This document shows, piece after piece, positions 17,367 to 26,045 of a stretch of DNA of 64,000 bases (the stretch's first letter is position 1; every line of letters starts with the position of its first letter). The DNA is from Bdellovibrionaceae bacterium UBA2339 (GTDB lineage Bacteria; Bdellovibrionota; Bdellovibrionia; Bdellovibrionales; JAMPXM01). The position numbers and the translations under genes are program-made. The stretch is taken from contig DDUL01000028.1 of the NCBI GenBank assembly GCA_002344785.1, forward strand, positions 78,838-142,837, given 5' to 3'. Under the pieces are notes generated by a model that ran no database searches, was not told the DNA's origin, and saw only the letters and a program-made list of their open reading frames with translations.

Positions 17367-18356
17367 ATGTCCAGGTATTCTGATCCCATGTCGTCTTCGT
17401 TCCACGTGCCCCCTCACGATCGCCTGCTCCTGCTCGTCGATGACGATGTCGACAATCTCGCGTTGATCGGCGCGCTTTTGCAGCACGAGGGCTATCGCGT
17501 GATGCAGGCCGAGTCCGCGGAAACCGCCGCCGAAATTCTCCGCTCGCACGTGCCGGATTTGATTTTACTCGACATCAACATGCCCGGGCTTTCGGGCCTG
17601 GATCTGCTCACCGAGATTCGCAAAAAAGAACCCTATATCGCGGTGATTTTCGTCTCCGCGCGAAGTGAAACCCAGGATGTTGTACGCGGCTTGGATGCGG
17701 GTGCTGACGACTATGTTTGTAAGCCCTTCGAGCCGGTGGAACTTTTGGCCCGAGTTCGCGCGCAATTGCGAATCAAAGACGTCAAAGACCAACTCGCGGC
17801 CGCCAACGCCAAGCTGCAAGAGCTGGTCGACATCGACGACCTCACCGGCCTATTCAACATGCGCTCGATTTACCAGCGCCTCGAGGGTGAAATCGCGCGC
17901 TGTAAGCGCTACTCACGCGCCATCGGCGTGATCATGCTCGACATGGATCACTTCAAAACTGTGAACGACACCAACGACCACTTGTTCGGAAGCTTCGTCC
18001 TGGCTGAAGTGGGCAAGCTCATCAAGGGTAACATCCGCCAAGTCGACTTCGCCGCCCGCTATGGCGGAGACGAGTTTCTGATCGCGCTGAGTGAAACCAG
18101 TGTCGATGGCGCGCGCCGCTTCGCTGAACGCTTGCTGAAAGTCATCGCGGCCTATGAGTTCGTCAAAGACGGCAATCGCATGCACCTCACCGCCTCGATG
18201 GGCGTTTGTGTCGCGGCACCCAGTCTCGCGGATGTCGATGCGCGAAGCCTCGTGCGCGCGGCCGACCACGCGCTCTACGAAGCCAAGCACGCGGGCCGAA
18301 ATTGCATCAAGGTTTACGACCCTGTTCGCTTGATGGCGGAACGGAAAACGTCGTAA
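17367..18356 (+). CDS. PleD-like response regulator diguanylate cyclase (REC-GGDEF)
   Basis: 329-residue cytoplasmic signalling protein. An N-terminal receiver domain (about 20-135) has the acidic pair DDD, the phospho-acceptor Asp in LILLDIN, and the Lys in CKPFEP. A short coiled linker leads into a GGDEF domain (about 160-320): LDMDHFKTVND, YGGDEFLIAL, and SMGV. The active loop GGDEF is complete, and an RxxD product-inhibition site (RQVD) lies five residues before it, so it should make cyclic di-GMP with feedback control. No histidine kinase is adjacent. The start may be ATG 17367 or ATG 17388; both precede the receiver core. Confidence 0.9.
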   Translation: MSRYSDPMSSSFHVPPHDRLLLLVDDDVDNLALIGALLQHEGYRVMQAESAETAAEILRSHVPDLILLDINMPGLSGLDLLTEIRKKEPYIAVIFVSARSETQDVVRGLDAGADDYVCKPFEPVELLARVRAQLRIKDVKDQLAAANAKLQELVDIDDLTGLFNMRSIYQRLEGEIARCKRYSRAIGVIMLDMDHFKTVNDTNDHLFGSFVLAEVGKLIKGNIRQVDFAARYGGDEFLIALSETSVDGARRFAERLLKVIAAYEFVKDGNRMHLTASMGVCVAAPSLADVDARSLVRAADHALYEAKHAGRNCIKVYDPVRLMAERKTS

Positions 18357-18395
18357 GACTTCAAGCTTTCCTCCGCATTGGGGGAGGAGGCGAAT

Positions 18396-19382
18396 CTGAA
18401 AGCTTCACTTTCCCGAGTCACTTGGATCGCTCTGGCGGTGAGCCTCGCTCTCACTTTCATCAAGTTTTGGGGTTGGCGTCTCACCGGATCGCAGGCTGTG
18501 TACTCGGACGCGATGGAAAGCATCGTCAACGTCGTCGCCGGACTGCTCGCCATCTTTGTCGTCTACTATTCCGCCAAACCTGCGGATCGAGGCCACCCTT
18601 ACGGCCATGGAAAGATCGAATATTTTTCTGCAGCCTTCGAAGGTGGGCTGATCACCTTCGCGGCTGTGTTGATCGCGGCCGAGGCCATTCCAGCTCTCAT
18701 CGACGGACGTCACCCTGAGCGCCTCGAGACCGGCTTGGCCGTCGTGGTCGGCGCCGGCATCGTGAATTTGGCCTTGGGTGCCTGGATTTATCGCACGGGG
18801 CGTCAGGCTGGCTCGCCAGCCTTGGTCGCCAACGGCCAACACATCATGAGCGACTTTTGGACCAGCGCAGGGGTGGCCGTCGGCTTGGTTGCGGCTTTGG
18901 CCACGGGTTGGAGCTGGCTCGATCCGCTGACGGCTTTGGCTGTGGCCCTGCAATTGGGTTGGACGGGCTTGAAGGTGGTCCGTCGTTCCATCGGCGGCCT
19001 GTTGGACGAAGAGGATGCCGAGATCATCCGGGCTGTCGTGGGGCGCCTTCGCGAGATCGACTTCGAAGGTGTGATTCAGCTTCATCACCTGCGCATCGTT
19101 CGCTCGGGTCGCTATCATCACATCGATGCCCATGCCGTCGTTCCGGAAATTTGGAATGTCGCCGAGGCCCACGAGCGTACACAAAAATTTGAGCAAAACT
19201 TCATGCAAGCTTATCCGCAGCCGGGAGAGTTGCATTTACACATCGATCCGTGTCGCCGAGTCTACTGTCGGCAATGTTCTTGGTCGGTCTGTTCGGTTCG
19301 CCAACAAAACTTCGTCGCGCCGATCGAGCTCACACCCGAAACTTTGATCCATCCCGAGGAGCCGGCCGAGTACCGCCCTTGA
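18396..19382 (+). CDS. Cation diffusion facilitator (CDF) metal exporter
   Basis: Inner-membrane H+/divalent-metal antiporter of the CDF family; the metal is not predictable by eye, zinc, iron or manganese being usual. Six hydrophobic segments occupy the first 190 residues. The metal-site motifs YSDAMESIVN and HIMSDFWTS are intact, followed by a cytoplasmic ferredoxin-like domain. A Cys-rich tail DPCRRVYCRQCSWSVC follows HIDP. The start is unusual: GGGGGAGGAGG (18380-18390) lies five bases before CTG 18396, whereas the alternative TTG at 18378 has no ribosome site and would put the Shine-Dalgarno inside the gene. Frame is secure; the first codon is not. Confidence 0.88.
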   Translation: MKASLSRVTWIALAVSLALTFIKFWGWRLTGSQAVYSDAMESIVNVVAGLLAIFVVYYSAKPADRGHPYGHGKIEYFSAAFEGGLITFAAVLIAAEAIPALIDGRHPERLETGLAVVVGAGIVNLALGAWIYRTGRQAGSPALVANGQHIMSDFWTSAGVAVGLVAALATGWSWLDPLTALAVALQLGWTGLKVVRRSIGGLLDEEDAEIIRAVVGRLREIDFEGVIQLHHLRIVRSGRYHHIDAHAVVPEIWNVAEAHERTQKFEQNFMQAYPQPGELHLHIDPCRRVYCRQCSWSVCSVRQQNFVAPIELTPETLIHPEEPAEYRP

Positions 19383-19562
19383 GCGCCGCAAAAAAAGACT
19401 TTGGCGGCCTGCAATAAATTCGGTAAGAACCCAATTCAGACACATGATGATGTGCTTGCTGATCGCGAGAAGCCTCGACGGGCTGTCGCGGTGAGCTTTG
19501 ATTTTCGGACGACAAAAAACATGTCGACGGCAAGTGACCGACGACAAAACAGGAGAAACACA

Positions 19563-19787
19563 ATGTTCCGCAAGATGATGACAATGGTTGTAGTGGCTTC
19601 GGCAATGACTCTCACAATGGTTGGCTGCACAAAGTGCTCGGGCGAGCAAGCTGCTGACGCTCCGGCAACAACAACTGAAACTGCTCCCGCTGCTGAAACA
19701 GCACCGGCAGCTGACGCTGCAGCTGCACCGGCTGAAGGCGCGACAGAAGCTCCGGCTGCAGAAGCGACTGGCACTCCCGCACAGTAA
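19563..19787 (+). CDS. Small Ala/Pro/Thr-rich lipoprotein
   Basis: 74 residues. The ATG at 19563 follows AGGAG (19552-19556) with good spacing; longer in-frame extensions upstream have no support. A lipoprotein signal ends in MVGC (Cys near residue 21). The mature part is almost entirely Ala, Pro, Thr and Glu and must be extended and unstructured, a composition seen in spacer-type envelope lipoproteins. One extra Cys (CTKC) follows the lipidated one. Flanked by its own terminator, so probably a single-gene transcript. Confidence 0.75.
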   Translation: MFRKMMTMVVVASAMTLTMVGCTKCSGEQAADAPATTTETAPAAETAPAADAAAAPAEGATEAPAAEATGTPAQ

Positions 19788-19818
19788 GCTTCAGTTGCAC
19801 ACTGCACTGAGTTTCCTA

Positions 19819-19848
19819 AAGCCCGACGATTTTTCGTCGGGCTTTTTT
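19819..19848 (+). terminator. Rho-independent terminator
   Basis: AAGCCCGACGA (19819-19829), loop TTTT, TCGTCGGGCTT (19834-19844), then T to 19848. Perfect 11-base stem ending the small lipoprotein gene. The convergent DUF486 gene has only three T on its side, so use by the minus strand is doubtful. Confidence 0.9.
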
Positions 19849-19856
19849 ATGCGCGT

Positions 19857-20231
19857 TCAAGCACCGCGCGACACAAAGTACATCGCGCCCACCAAGCAAA
19901 GTCCGGCCCATAGATAATCGAGCTTGAGCGACTGCCCCATATAGAAAGTCAGAAAGCCCGCAAAGACCGTCATCGAGATGATCTCTTGAATCACGCGGAG
20001 CTGCGGCAAGGTGAGCACTTGCGCGCCGACTCGATTCGCCGGCACTTGAAAGCAGTACTCGAAAAACGCGACACCCCAACTCACTAAGATCGCGATCCAC
20101 AAGGGGCGCCCCGCGAGCGACTTCAAGTGTCCATACCAAGCGTAAGTCATGAACACATTCGAAACGATCAGCAGACTCACGCTCATCGCCGTGAGCGTCC
20201 AAAATCCAGGTCCCGCACCCGCTGCGCTCAT
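19857..20231 (-). CDS. DUF486 / DMT-family membrane protein
   Basis: 124-residue inner-membrane protein of the DUF486 family in the drug/metabolite transporter superfamily. Four hydrophobic segments and the family motifs FMTYAWYGHLK, FFEYCFQVPANR and YLWAGLCLVGAMYF are visible. Substrate unknown. ATG 20231 has GGAGG six bases upstream and overlaps the ggt stop by one base (TGATG), so it is coupled to ggt. Confidence 0.85.
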   Translation of the reverse strand: MSAAGAGPGFWTLTAMSVSLLIVSNVFMTYAWYGHLKSLAGRPLWIAILVSWGVAFFEYCFQVPANRVGAQVLTLPQLRVIQEIISMTVFAGFLTFYMGQSLKLDYLWAGLCLVGAMYFVSRGA

Positions 20232-22006
20232 CACAGGCCTCCGGCCGCCGCTTCACCGCGAGGATCGGCCGCCGCTTCCAGCAAGCCATCTCGCGTTCGT
20301 CGAACGACATAGACTTTGGCGACCCGACCTTCTTTCAGCTCGTGACCCAAGGCTTTGAGCTTCGCGAGCACTTCGGGAGCAAAGCGCCCTGGATCATGCA
20401 TGAGGGTCTCCGGCAAGAATTGATGGTGCACCCGAGGGAGAGTCACCGCGGACTCGGCATCCGCGTTTTGCGTGATCACGCGCAAGATCGCTTGGGTGAC
20501 GCCGCTGATGATGCGTGGGCCGCCCGGTGCACCGGCCGTCATCGCGAACTCGCCGTCACGCTCGACAATCACTGGCGTCATGCTCGACAGCGGTCGACGG
20601 CCCGGAAGCACTTCGTTGGCCGCGCCCTGAATCAACCCAAACTGATTCGGCTCACCAGGTCGCGTGGCGAAGTCATCCATCTGATCATTCATCACCACGC
20701 CAAACTTCTCTGTCACCACGCCACTGCCGTAATTCTCATTCATCGTGAGCGTCATGGCGACGGCCTGCCCCTCGGCATCGGCGATCGAAAAGTGCGTGGT
20801 TTCGCCTGTGGTCTTGGTCGCGGGCGCCAGCGACTCACGCAAATCCGGTGACTTCGACTTCAGCGGCACAATCACATTTTTGGGAGAGAAAAGTCCCGCC
20901 AATCGATCCAAGCGCTCGCCGGCAAAAAGTTGCGTTTGAATGTCTTGCAGTTGGGGGTTCGAGTCCACATCGCCCAAGCGCATCCGCGACGCGAAAGCGA
21001 GCTTGAGTGCCTCGCCCCACATGTGCGCCTCTTCCGCGGAGCGCGCGGCGGGGACACCGTGTTTTTGTTCGAGACGATCAATGAGCTGGAGAGCTTGGCT
21101 CGCGACCAAGCCGCCGCTGGAAGGCAAGCCCATGAAGTACAAGTCATGTCCGCGCCACTTGAGCTGAACGGGAGCGCGCTGCACGACTTTGTAGTTCTTG
21201 AGATCTTCGAGCGTCATGTTGCCGCCCGCAGCTTGCACGCTACTCACGACGTCGCGGCCAATCTCTCCTTGATAAAAGGCGCGCGCGCCGCGATCGCGGA
21301 AAAGTTTGAGCGCTTTCGCTAGGCGCGGTTGCTTGATGATGTCGCCGGCAGTGAGCGCTTCGTAGCGCTCGCGTGGTGGTCTGGACTTATCCAAAACGAC
21401 GCGGCCAAAAATTTGTTGAGCGGCTTTGTTGAACTCGGGCCACGCATCTTGTGTCGCCATCACCCATTCGCCGCTGACGGCATGACCCTGTTCCGCCAAT
21501 CGCAATGCGGGAGCAAACAAGGCGCGCCACTTGAGTTTGCCGTGCGCTTTGTGAATGGCCTCAAGGCCAGCCGGAATCCCGGGAACTCCCGAGGCCAGGC
21601 CGCCTTGGGTCGACGATTTGTCTCCGGCTTTTACAAATTGATCTCGCGTGGCCGCCGCCGGCGCCATCTCCCTGAAATCATAGGTGGTCACCAGAGATTG
21701 CCCATCGGCCTTCTTCACTCGCAACACAGCGAATCCGCCGCCGCCAAATGCGGCATAGTAGGGATGTGTGACGGACAGACTCAGTGCGGCCGCAATGGCT
21801 TGGTCAAAGACGTTGCCGCCTTTGCGTGCGATCTCCTGAGCTGCGGCGACGGCGTGAGGACCGGGTGCCGCAATCGCCATCTTTTGCGATTGATGCGGAA
21901 GGGCCACGACATTTTGCGGGGCCAACAGTGCCGGAACCAACAGCGCCGGAACCAACAAGACGTTGCCAACCCAGCATGACTTCAGACGGTGCTTTAGATT
22001 TTTCAT
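20231..22006 (-). CDS. ggt: Gamma-glutamyltransferase (glutathione hydrolase)
   Basis: 591-residue N-terminal nucleophile hydrolase that cleaves gamma-glutamyl bonds, for example of glutathione, usually in the periplasm. A signal peptide with a repeated LVPALL core ends near residue 36. The autoprocessing site is TTHFSIAD: the second Thr becomes the N-terminal nucleophile of the small subunit. GGGGFAVLR, NDQMDDF, RPLSSMTP and GAPGGPRI match the family. The gene may help feed on glutathione or gamma-glutamyl peptides. The signal peptide DNA has a 15-base tandem duplication. Confidence 0.93.
   Translation of the reverse strand: MKNLKHRLKSCWVGNVLLVPALLVPALLAPQNVVALPHQSQKMAIAAPGPHAVAAAQEIARKGGNVFDQAIAAALSLSVTHPYYAAFGGGGFAVLRVKKADGQSLVTTYDFREMAPAAATRDQFVKAGDKSSTQGGLASGVPGIPAGLEAIHKAHGKLKWRALFAPALRLAEQGHAVSGEWVMATQDAWPEFNKAAQQIFGRVVLDKSRPPRERYEALTAGDIIKQPRLAKALKLFRDRGARAFYQGEIGRDVVSSVQAAGGNMTLEDLKNYKVVQRAPVQLKWRGHDLYFMGLPSSGGLVASQALQLIDRLEQKHGVPAARSAEEAHMWGEALKLAFASRMRLGDVDSNPQLQDIQTQLFAGERLDRLAGLFSPKNVIVPLKSKSPDLRESLAPATKTTGETTHFSIADAEGQAVAMTLTMNENYGSGVVTEKFGVVMNDQMDDFATRPGEPNQFGLIQGAANEVLPGRRPLSSMTPVIVERDGEFAMTAGAPGGPRIISGVTQAILRVITQNADAESAVTLPRVHHQFLPETLMHDPGRFAPEVLAKLKALGHELKEGRVAKVYVVRRTRDGLLEAAADPRGEAAAGGL
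21928..21957. repeat. 15-base tandem duplication in the ggt signal peptide
   Basis: Two adjacent copies, GTGCCGGAACCAACA and GCGCCGGAACCAACA, encode the doubled LVPAL of the ggt signal peptide. In frame; it only lengthens the hydrophobic core. Confidence 0.7.
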
Positions 22007-22107
22007 AGGTCTTCACTTCAGTCGACCTCGGTCCAAGATTCAAGCCCTTGTCCCAGCGCGCGCGCACTGCTAGTTGTACGCCATGCCTTCATCGCGAGAT
22101 GTGTTTT

Positions 22108-22812
22108 ATGAATAATGCACCGCCACGCCAGCGACGGCCGCGCCTCGTGCGCACCGAAGGTCTACCTAATCCGACCGAGTATGTGCTGGCACTCAATGGT
22201 GAATATCGCGAGTTCGCTTACGATGAAGAGCGCGCGCGCCTGCAACGCGGCCGATGGCGCGAGGCCTTCGGCGTCTCACAAGAACATCCTATGGACTTGG
22301 AGATCGGCACCGGCAACGGCTACTTCTTTGCGCATCGAAGTTCACAACATCCGGAGCGTTGCTTGTTAGGGCTAGAGATCAAATACAAGCCGCTGATCCA
22401 ATCCATTCGGCGAGCTCTCCGCGACGGCGCGAAGAACGCGCGCATCATGCGCTACGATGCCGCTTGCCTCGAAGATGTTCTGTCGCCCGGCGAAGTGAAT
22501 CATGTGTTCATTCACCATCCGGATCCTTGGCCGAAGAAGCGCGACTGGAAGCATCGCCTGATTCAAGAGGATTTCTTGAAGCGACTGCACAACTTGATGC
22601 GTCCGGGTAGCTTTCTCGATTTCAAAACCGACTCTGCGGATTATTTTGATTGGTGTGAGCCGCTGTTTCGCGACTCGGACTTTGAGATCGAGCGAAGCAC
22701 GCGAGATCTGCATGCTTCGCCCTATGCCGCTGAGAATTTCATCACGCACTTTGAGAGACTATTCTTGCAACAAGGCGTGAAGATTCATCACGCGCGATTG
22801 CGCCGCAACTGA
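22108..22812 (+). CDS. trmB: tRNA (guanine-N7)-methyltransferase
   Basis: SAM-dependent methyltransferase making m7G46 in tRNA. 234 residues from ATG 22108 (ATG 22099 is an alternative). The SAM motif reads DLEIGTGNGYFF, followed by GLEIKYK, NHVFIHHPDPWPKKRDWKHRL and the FKTDSADYFDW strand, all diagnostic of TrmB. The common RHxKRR patch reads KRDWKHR. The last 40 residues include the helix containing AENFITHFERLF. Monocistronic by its position, divergent from ggt. Confidence 0.93.
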   Translation: MNNAPPRQRRPRLVRTEGLPNPTEYVLALNGEYREFAYDEERARLQRGRWREAFGVSQEHPMDLEIGTGNGYFFAHRSSQHPERCLLGLEIKYKPLIQSIRRALRDGAKNARIMRYDAACLEDVLSPGEVNHVFIHHPDPWPKKRDWKHRLIQEDFLKRLHNLMRPGSFLDFKTDSADYFDWCEPLFRDSDFEIERSTRDLHASPYAAENFITHFERLFLQQGVKIHHARLRRN

Positions 22813-22814
22813 AT

Positions 22815-24137
22815 TTAGTCATCCGAGCGTGTGATCACGCTCGCCGAATTCATTTCGCGATCCAAGCAGGGCGCCTGACGCGTGGTCGGCGGTTGCGGCA
22901 GCGCCATCATAGCGTTTCCAGCAAACGCGCGTGTCCACAAACTTCCCAACTCCAATTGTGGGCCGATCGGTCGAGTTGGCCGCGCAATTGGAACTTCGGG
23001 ACTTGCGTGCTCCACCCAATTGAGACCCCAGCTCTCTGAATCTTTGAGCATGACTCCGATTCGTCGCGCGAGGCTGCCTTGGCAGAACATCGTACGCCGA
23101 ACGACCCATCTCAATTGCATCCCCGACTTCGCTTCCAACTTCACCCGATGTCGATCTCCGATCATGATTTTGCTCGGCGTGGGCTCGGACTGAACATCAA
23201 TCGGCGTGTGCAGCGATGCTGACCAAACGCCCGGGGCGCTTTGCGACTCGCCCAAGATTCGCGCCTGAAAATGAGATTTGTATTCGATCCAAACCGCGTG
23301 GGCTTCATGATTGGTCACGTTGATCCGGAAAACTTCGGTGAGGGGGCGAGTCGTCGGTTGATAGGAGCCGGTGGCCTCGACCTGAACTTCGATTGCGGGT
23401 GGCGGCAACTGCCATGAGTGACGAAGTGTGAGCCCGCGACGACCATCCGCCAAATCCGTGACGAGCAGACATTGACCTTGGCGAATCAGATGTCGATCGT
23501 CACTTCCTTGCACCTGATCCAGGCGCGGCAGCTCGGCGATTGCCGTTGCCAAATGCCGAGGTCGCTCGATCTGCGCGGACCACGACGGACAAAGCAGCGC
23601 GACGCGCTCGACGATTCGCGATGCGTCCGCGTGCAGATCACGAAGCTGAAGTCGCTGCGCCGGAATGCGAAAGCTGTGCGCCGAGCCCGACGCATTTGTG
23701 ACGCGAAGTCGCCAGCTGCAGGTCCACTCTTTCGCGGCAGAGTTGTCGCGCGCGAGGTTTTGCAGGAAGGAATCGGGGATGAGACGCGCTAAGCTCAAGG
23801 CGCGGAGTTGGTCGGTGACGGGACCTGTGAGCGGAGCCGTCAACTCCTCGCCGCTCGAAGTGATGCAACGAGCTTCGCCCGAGAGCTGGTCGGCTGCATT
23901 TTGGGGGTCAAAGACGAGCCGGTCGTCGAGATCTGCGAACTCGGCCGTGGTTTGACTCAAGCGCAGCGTGGACTTGGCCTGAGACCTTTCGATGTAGGGC
24001 TCGGTCAGGCGCCATGTGTCCTCAGCGGGTTGGGGATCGGGGCTGCAGGCGCAGATCAGTCCAAGCAAGATGATGAGGATGAGGGCGAGCCAGGCGCGAG
24101 GCGTGTGTCCGACATTCGGATTGATTTTCCGGATCAT
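22815..24137 (-). CDS. Lipoprotein of unknown function
   Basis: 440 residues. ATG 24137 has AAGGAG five bases upstream. A lipoprotein signal peptide ends ICAC (lipid Cys near residue 31). The mature part has no motif I recognise: it looks all-beta, with several pairs of Cys and a middle region (DVQSEPTPSKIMIGDR) before a Pro-rich tail. The frame is confirmed by strong codon bias and the absence of stops over 1.3 kb. It diverges from the toxin-like cassette across a 238-base gap holding the TCTCA-N3-TGAGA element, so both could share a regulator. Confidence 0.65.
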   Translation of the reverse strand: MIRKINPNVGHTPRAWLALILIILLGLICACSPDPQPAEDTWRLTEPYIERSQAKSTLRLSQTTAEFADLDDRLVFDPQNAADQLSGEARCITSSGEELTAPLTGPVTDQLRALSLARLIPDSFLQNLARDNSAAKEWTCSWRLRVTNASGSAHSFRIPAQRLQLRDLHADASRIVERVALLCPSWSAQIERPRHLATAIAELPRLDQVQGSDDRHLIRQGQCLLVTDLADGRRGLTLRHSWQLPPPAIEVQVEATGSYQPTTRPLTEVFRINVTNHEAHAVWIEYKSHFQARILGESQSAPGVWSASLHTPIDVQSEPTPSKIMIGDRHRVKLEAKSGMQLRWVVRRTMFCQGSLARRIGVMLKDSESWGLNWVEHASPEVPIARPTRPIGPQLELGSLWTRAFAGNAMMALPQPPTTRQAPCLDREMNSASVITRSDD

Positions 24138-24235
24138 GTGTTCTCCTTGTGGGGTGAAGGGCGTTTGACGTATCCGCCGCCGATGTCGTGCAAACTCGAA
24201 GCAAGAATTCTCGGTGCTGTGGTCGGATTTTTTCT

Positions 24236-24252
24236 TGTCTCAGATTGAGACA
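24236..24252. promoter_or_regulatory. Candidate operator TGTCTCA-GAT-TGAGACA
   Basis: Perfect 7-base inverted repeat with a 3-base spacer in the divergent promoter region between the unknown lipoprotein (start 24137) and the secreted gene (start 24376). Same core as at 2131-2145 and 44362-44374. Longest of the three copies. Confidence 0.55.
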
Positions 24253-24375
24253 CGCGCCTGGCTGTGCCCTGTGGAAATATGAAAAGGTGATGAAGTGCGA
24301 AAGTGAATCGCGAGGTGAAGGCCAAATGTTCGCGAAACTTCTGAAGCACAGGTACCCGCGCGCCGATACAAAAAT

Positions 24376-25512
24376 ATGCGTTGGATTTTTCTAATATGGA
24401 TTGGGATCGCGACTTGCGGCTTCAGCGAACGAGGTCAAGCCTCCGAAGCTTGGGAATATGCCGCCTTTCCGCGATTGGTGGCGACAGGCCTCGCATCCGC
24501 CGCCGAGGATTTGGGCGCACTTGAACTGCAAAGTGGATCACGTCGTTGGACAGCGATGCTGCCCGATTCGCGACGCACGCATCCCAGCTGGGGCGTTGAA
24601 CAGGCTTTCATCTCCTCAGACCTTCGCAGTCTCATTCTCGTGAAACAAAAGGTCAGACTGCGCGGCGAACATCATGGCGCTTTGGATGGATGGACCAAGC
24701 TTGGATCTGGGCATGTGTTGCATCTGCAAGGTCGCGGCGGTCTTTGGGCCATCTATGTCGACGATGCCTCAGAAGCTGAGCGCAAAGTTTTGGCGCAAGA
24801 GTTCCGACGCCTCGTAAGATACCGAACCTCGCGGACCTGGCTTGAGTATTGGGCGCAAGCACAAGCTCACGCTCATGCCGAAACTGCCGCGACTCATCAC
24901 ATTCCCACTTCGTCGAGCGCGCGTCCCGATGTCAGATCGCGTCCGTCGGCACAAGAGAGTGGGATTCTCTCGGGCGTGTTTCGTTGTTCGCGATCCGCGT
25001 TGGCGGGCGCATGGAACGCAACAGGAGGCGCGGTCGAGGACGCCGCTGAATTCGTCTGGGGAATGATTCGACGACCTTCGGAAACTTGGGACCGAGCGCG
25101 ACAAAGTGTGCGCGAAGCTTACGACTTCGTCGCCAACATTCGCACCAACATCCGCCAAATGGTGGAAGGTTTCGAAGATCTCTCTGGCATTTTGCAAACT
25201 GAACTGATCTGCGGAGTCATCGGCGCACTCGCGGCCGGCGGGGCCTTGGCGGTGCTCACAGCTGGCGGCGGAGCGGCTCGGCTGGCCGCGCTGATGGCGC
25301 AGTATGCAGTGAAGATCAAAAACATGCTGCCATTCCTTCGGGGGCTTTCCGCGGATCTTGCGCGCTCGAGCATTGTGCCGGATCAGCTCAGCTCTCTCAT
25401 GCGACGGCTGATGAGTCGCGATGTTCCCGAAGCCCGCGTGCGCACCATGAACGAGCTTTCGCGATTTGATGCGGGCATGGCGATGGAGGCTGCGGCATGC
25501 GCATTGGATTGA
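24376..25512 (+). CDS. Secreted protein with glycine-rich hydrophobic segment, upstream partner of toxin-like gene
   Basis: 378 residues, not recognised as a known family. A signal peptide (hydrophobic core about 3-16, ending RGQAS) starts it; no Shine-Dalgarno precedes the ATG, so the mRNA may be leaderless. The N-terminal 150 residues look like a folded domain. A low-complexity His/Ala/Ser-rich stretch follows (about 155-190), then a helical part and a hydrophobic Gly/Ala segment (GVIGALAAGGALAVLTAGGG, about 276-295). The hydrophobic Gly/Ala run is of the kind found ahead of toxin tips in secreted polymorphic toxins, but this is resemblance only. Its end overlaps the next gene by 16 bases. 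Confidence 0.6.
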   Translation: MRWIFLIWIGIATCGFSERGQASEAWEYAAFPRLVATGLASAAEDLGALELQSGSRRWTAMLPDSRRTHPSWGVEQAFISSDLRSLILVKQKVRLRGEHHGALDGWTKLGSGHVLHLQGRGGLWAIYVDDASEAERKVLAQEFRRLVRYRTSRTWLEYWAQAQAHAHAETAATHHIPTSSSARPDVRSRPSAQESGILSGVFRCSRSALAGAWNATGGAVEDAAEFVWGMIRRPSETWDRARQSVREAYDFVANIRTNIRQMVEGFEDLSGILQTELICGVIGALAAGGALAVLTAGGGAARLAALMAQYAVKIKNMLPFLRGLSADLARSSIVPDQLSSLMRRLMSRDVPEARVRTMNELSRFDAGMAMEAAACALD

Positions 25513-26045
25513 GCCGCCCGATGCTGATTTTCGCACTCGCACTCAGTGTATTGTGGGGAAGTGCGGCCGAGGCCTCGGGCGCGCGAGGCCGTTGGTGCTG
25601 GCGCTACGTCGAATTTGATCGCATCTCGCCGGAGCAAAAGGCCAAAGCTTTGGAAAGCTTGCGCGAGATCGCCGAGCTTCGTCGCGCCAACCCTTACCAC
25701 GGCCCCAAACCACGATACGAAGTGAATCCCAAGCACGCCGACCAACGCCATCCCCGCGCTTCGTCTTTGCCCTCGGATGCGGCAGAGCTTTATCGCGAAG
25801 CCATTCCGTCCGTCGGTGGCGACGGGCGAGTGACTTGGTGGTCCATCGACTCACGAGGTGTCGTGCATCGCTTTCAAGGTGCTCCCAATGGACGAGTTCA
25901 CTGGAATGGTTCGACGGCGGCCGAGGGAAGTATTGATGGGATTCGTCGCCGAGACATTCCCAATCACATTCAGCGTCGTCTGCAGCTCCAGCACGACTAC
26001 GATCAGTTGCACCTTCGTCATGGCGGCACGAACTCGCCTCACTAA
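25497..26045 (+). CDS. Small secreted protein with polymorphic-toxin-like C-terminal domain
   Basis: 182 residues. GGAGG (25485-25489) lies seven bases before the ATG. Signal peptide about 1-27 (core MLIFALALSVLW, ending AEASG). The mature part carries NPKHADQRHP, LPSDAAELYREAIP, TWWSIDSRGVVHRF, GRVHWNGST, DGIRRRDIPNHIQRRL. This string of short motifs resembles a toxin domain I recall at the C-termini of large RHS/CDI-type polymorphic toxins, there preceded by long delivery modules; here it stands alone behind a signal peptide. Assignment is from memory of the pattern and needs a profile search. No obvious immunity gene follows: the next gene is convergent and is a dehydrogenase. Confidence 0.55.
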   Translation: MRIGLSRPMLIFALALSVLWGSAAEASGARGRWCWRYVEFDRISPEQKAKALESLREIAELRRANPYHGPKPRYEVNPKHADQRHPRASSLPSDAAELYREAIPSVGGDGRVTWWSIDSRGVVHRFQGAPNGRVHWNGSTAAEGSIDGIRRRDIPNHIQRRLQLQHDYDQLHLRHGGTNSPH

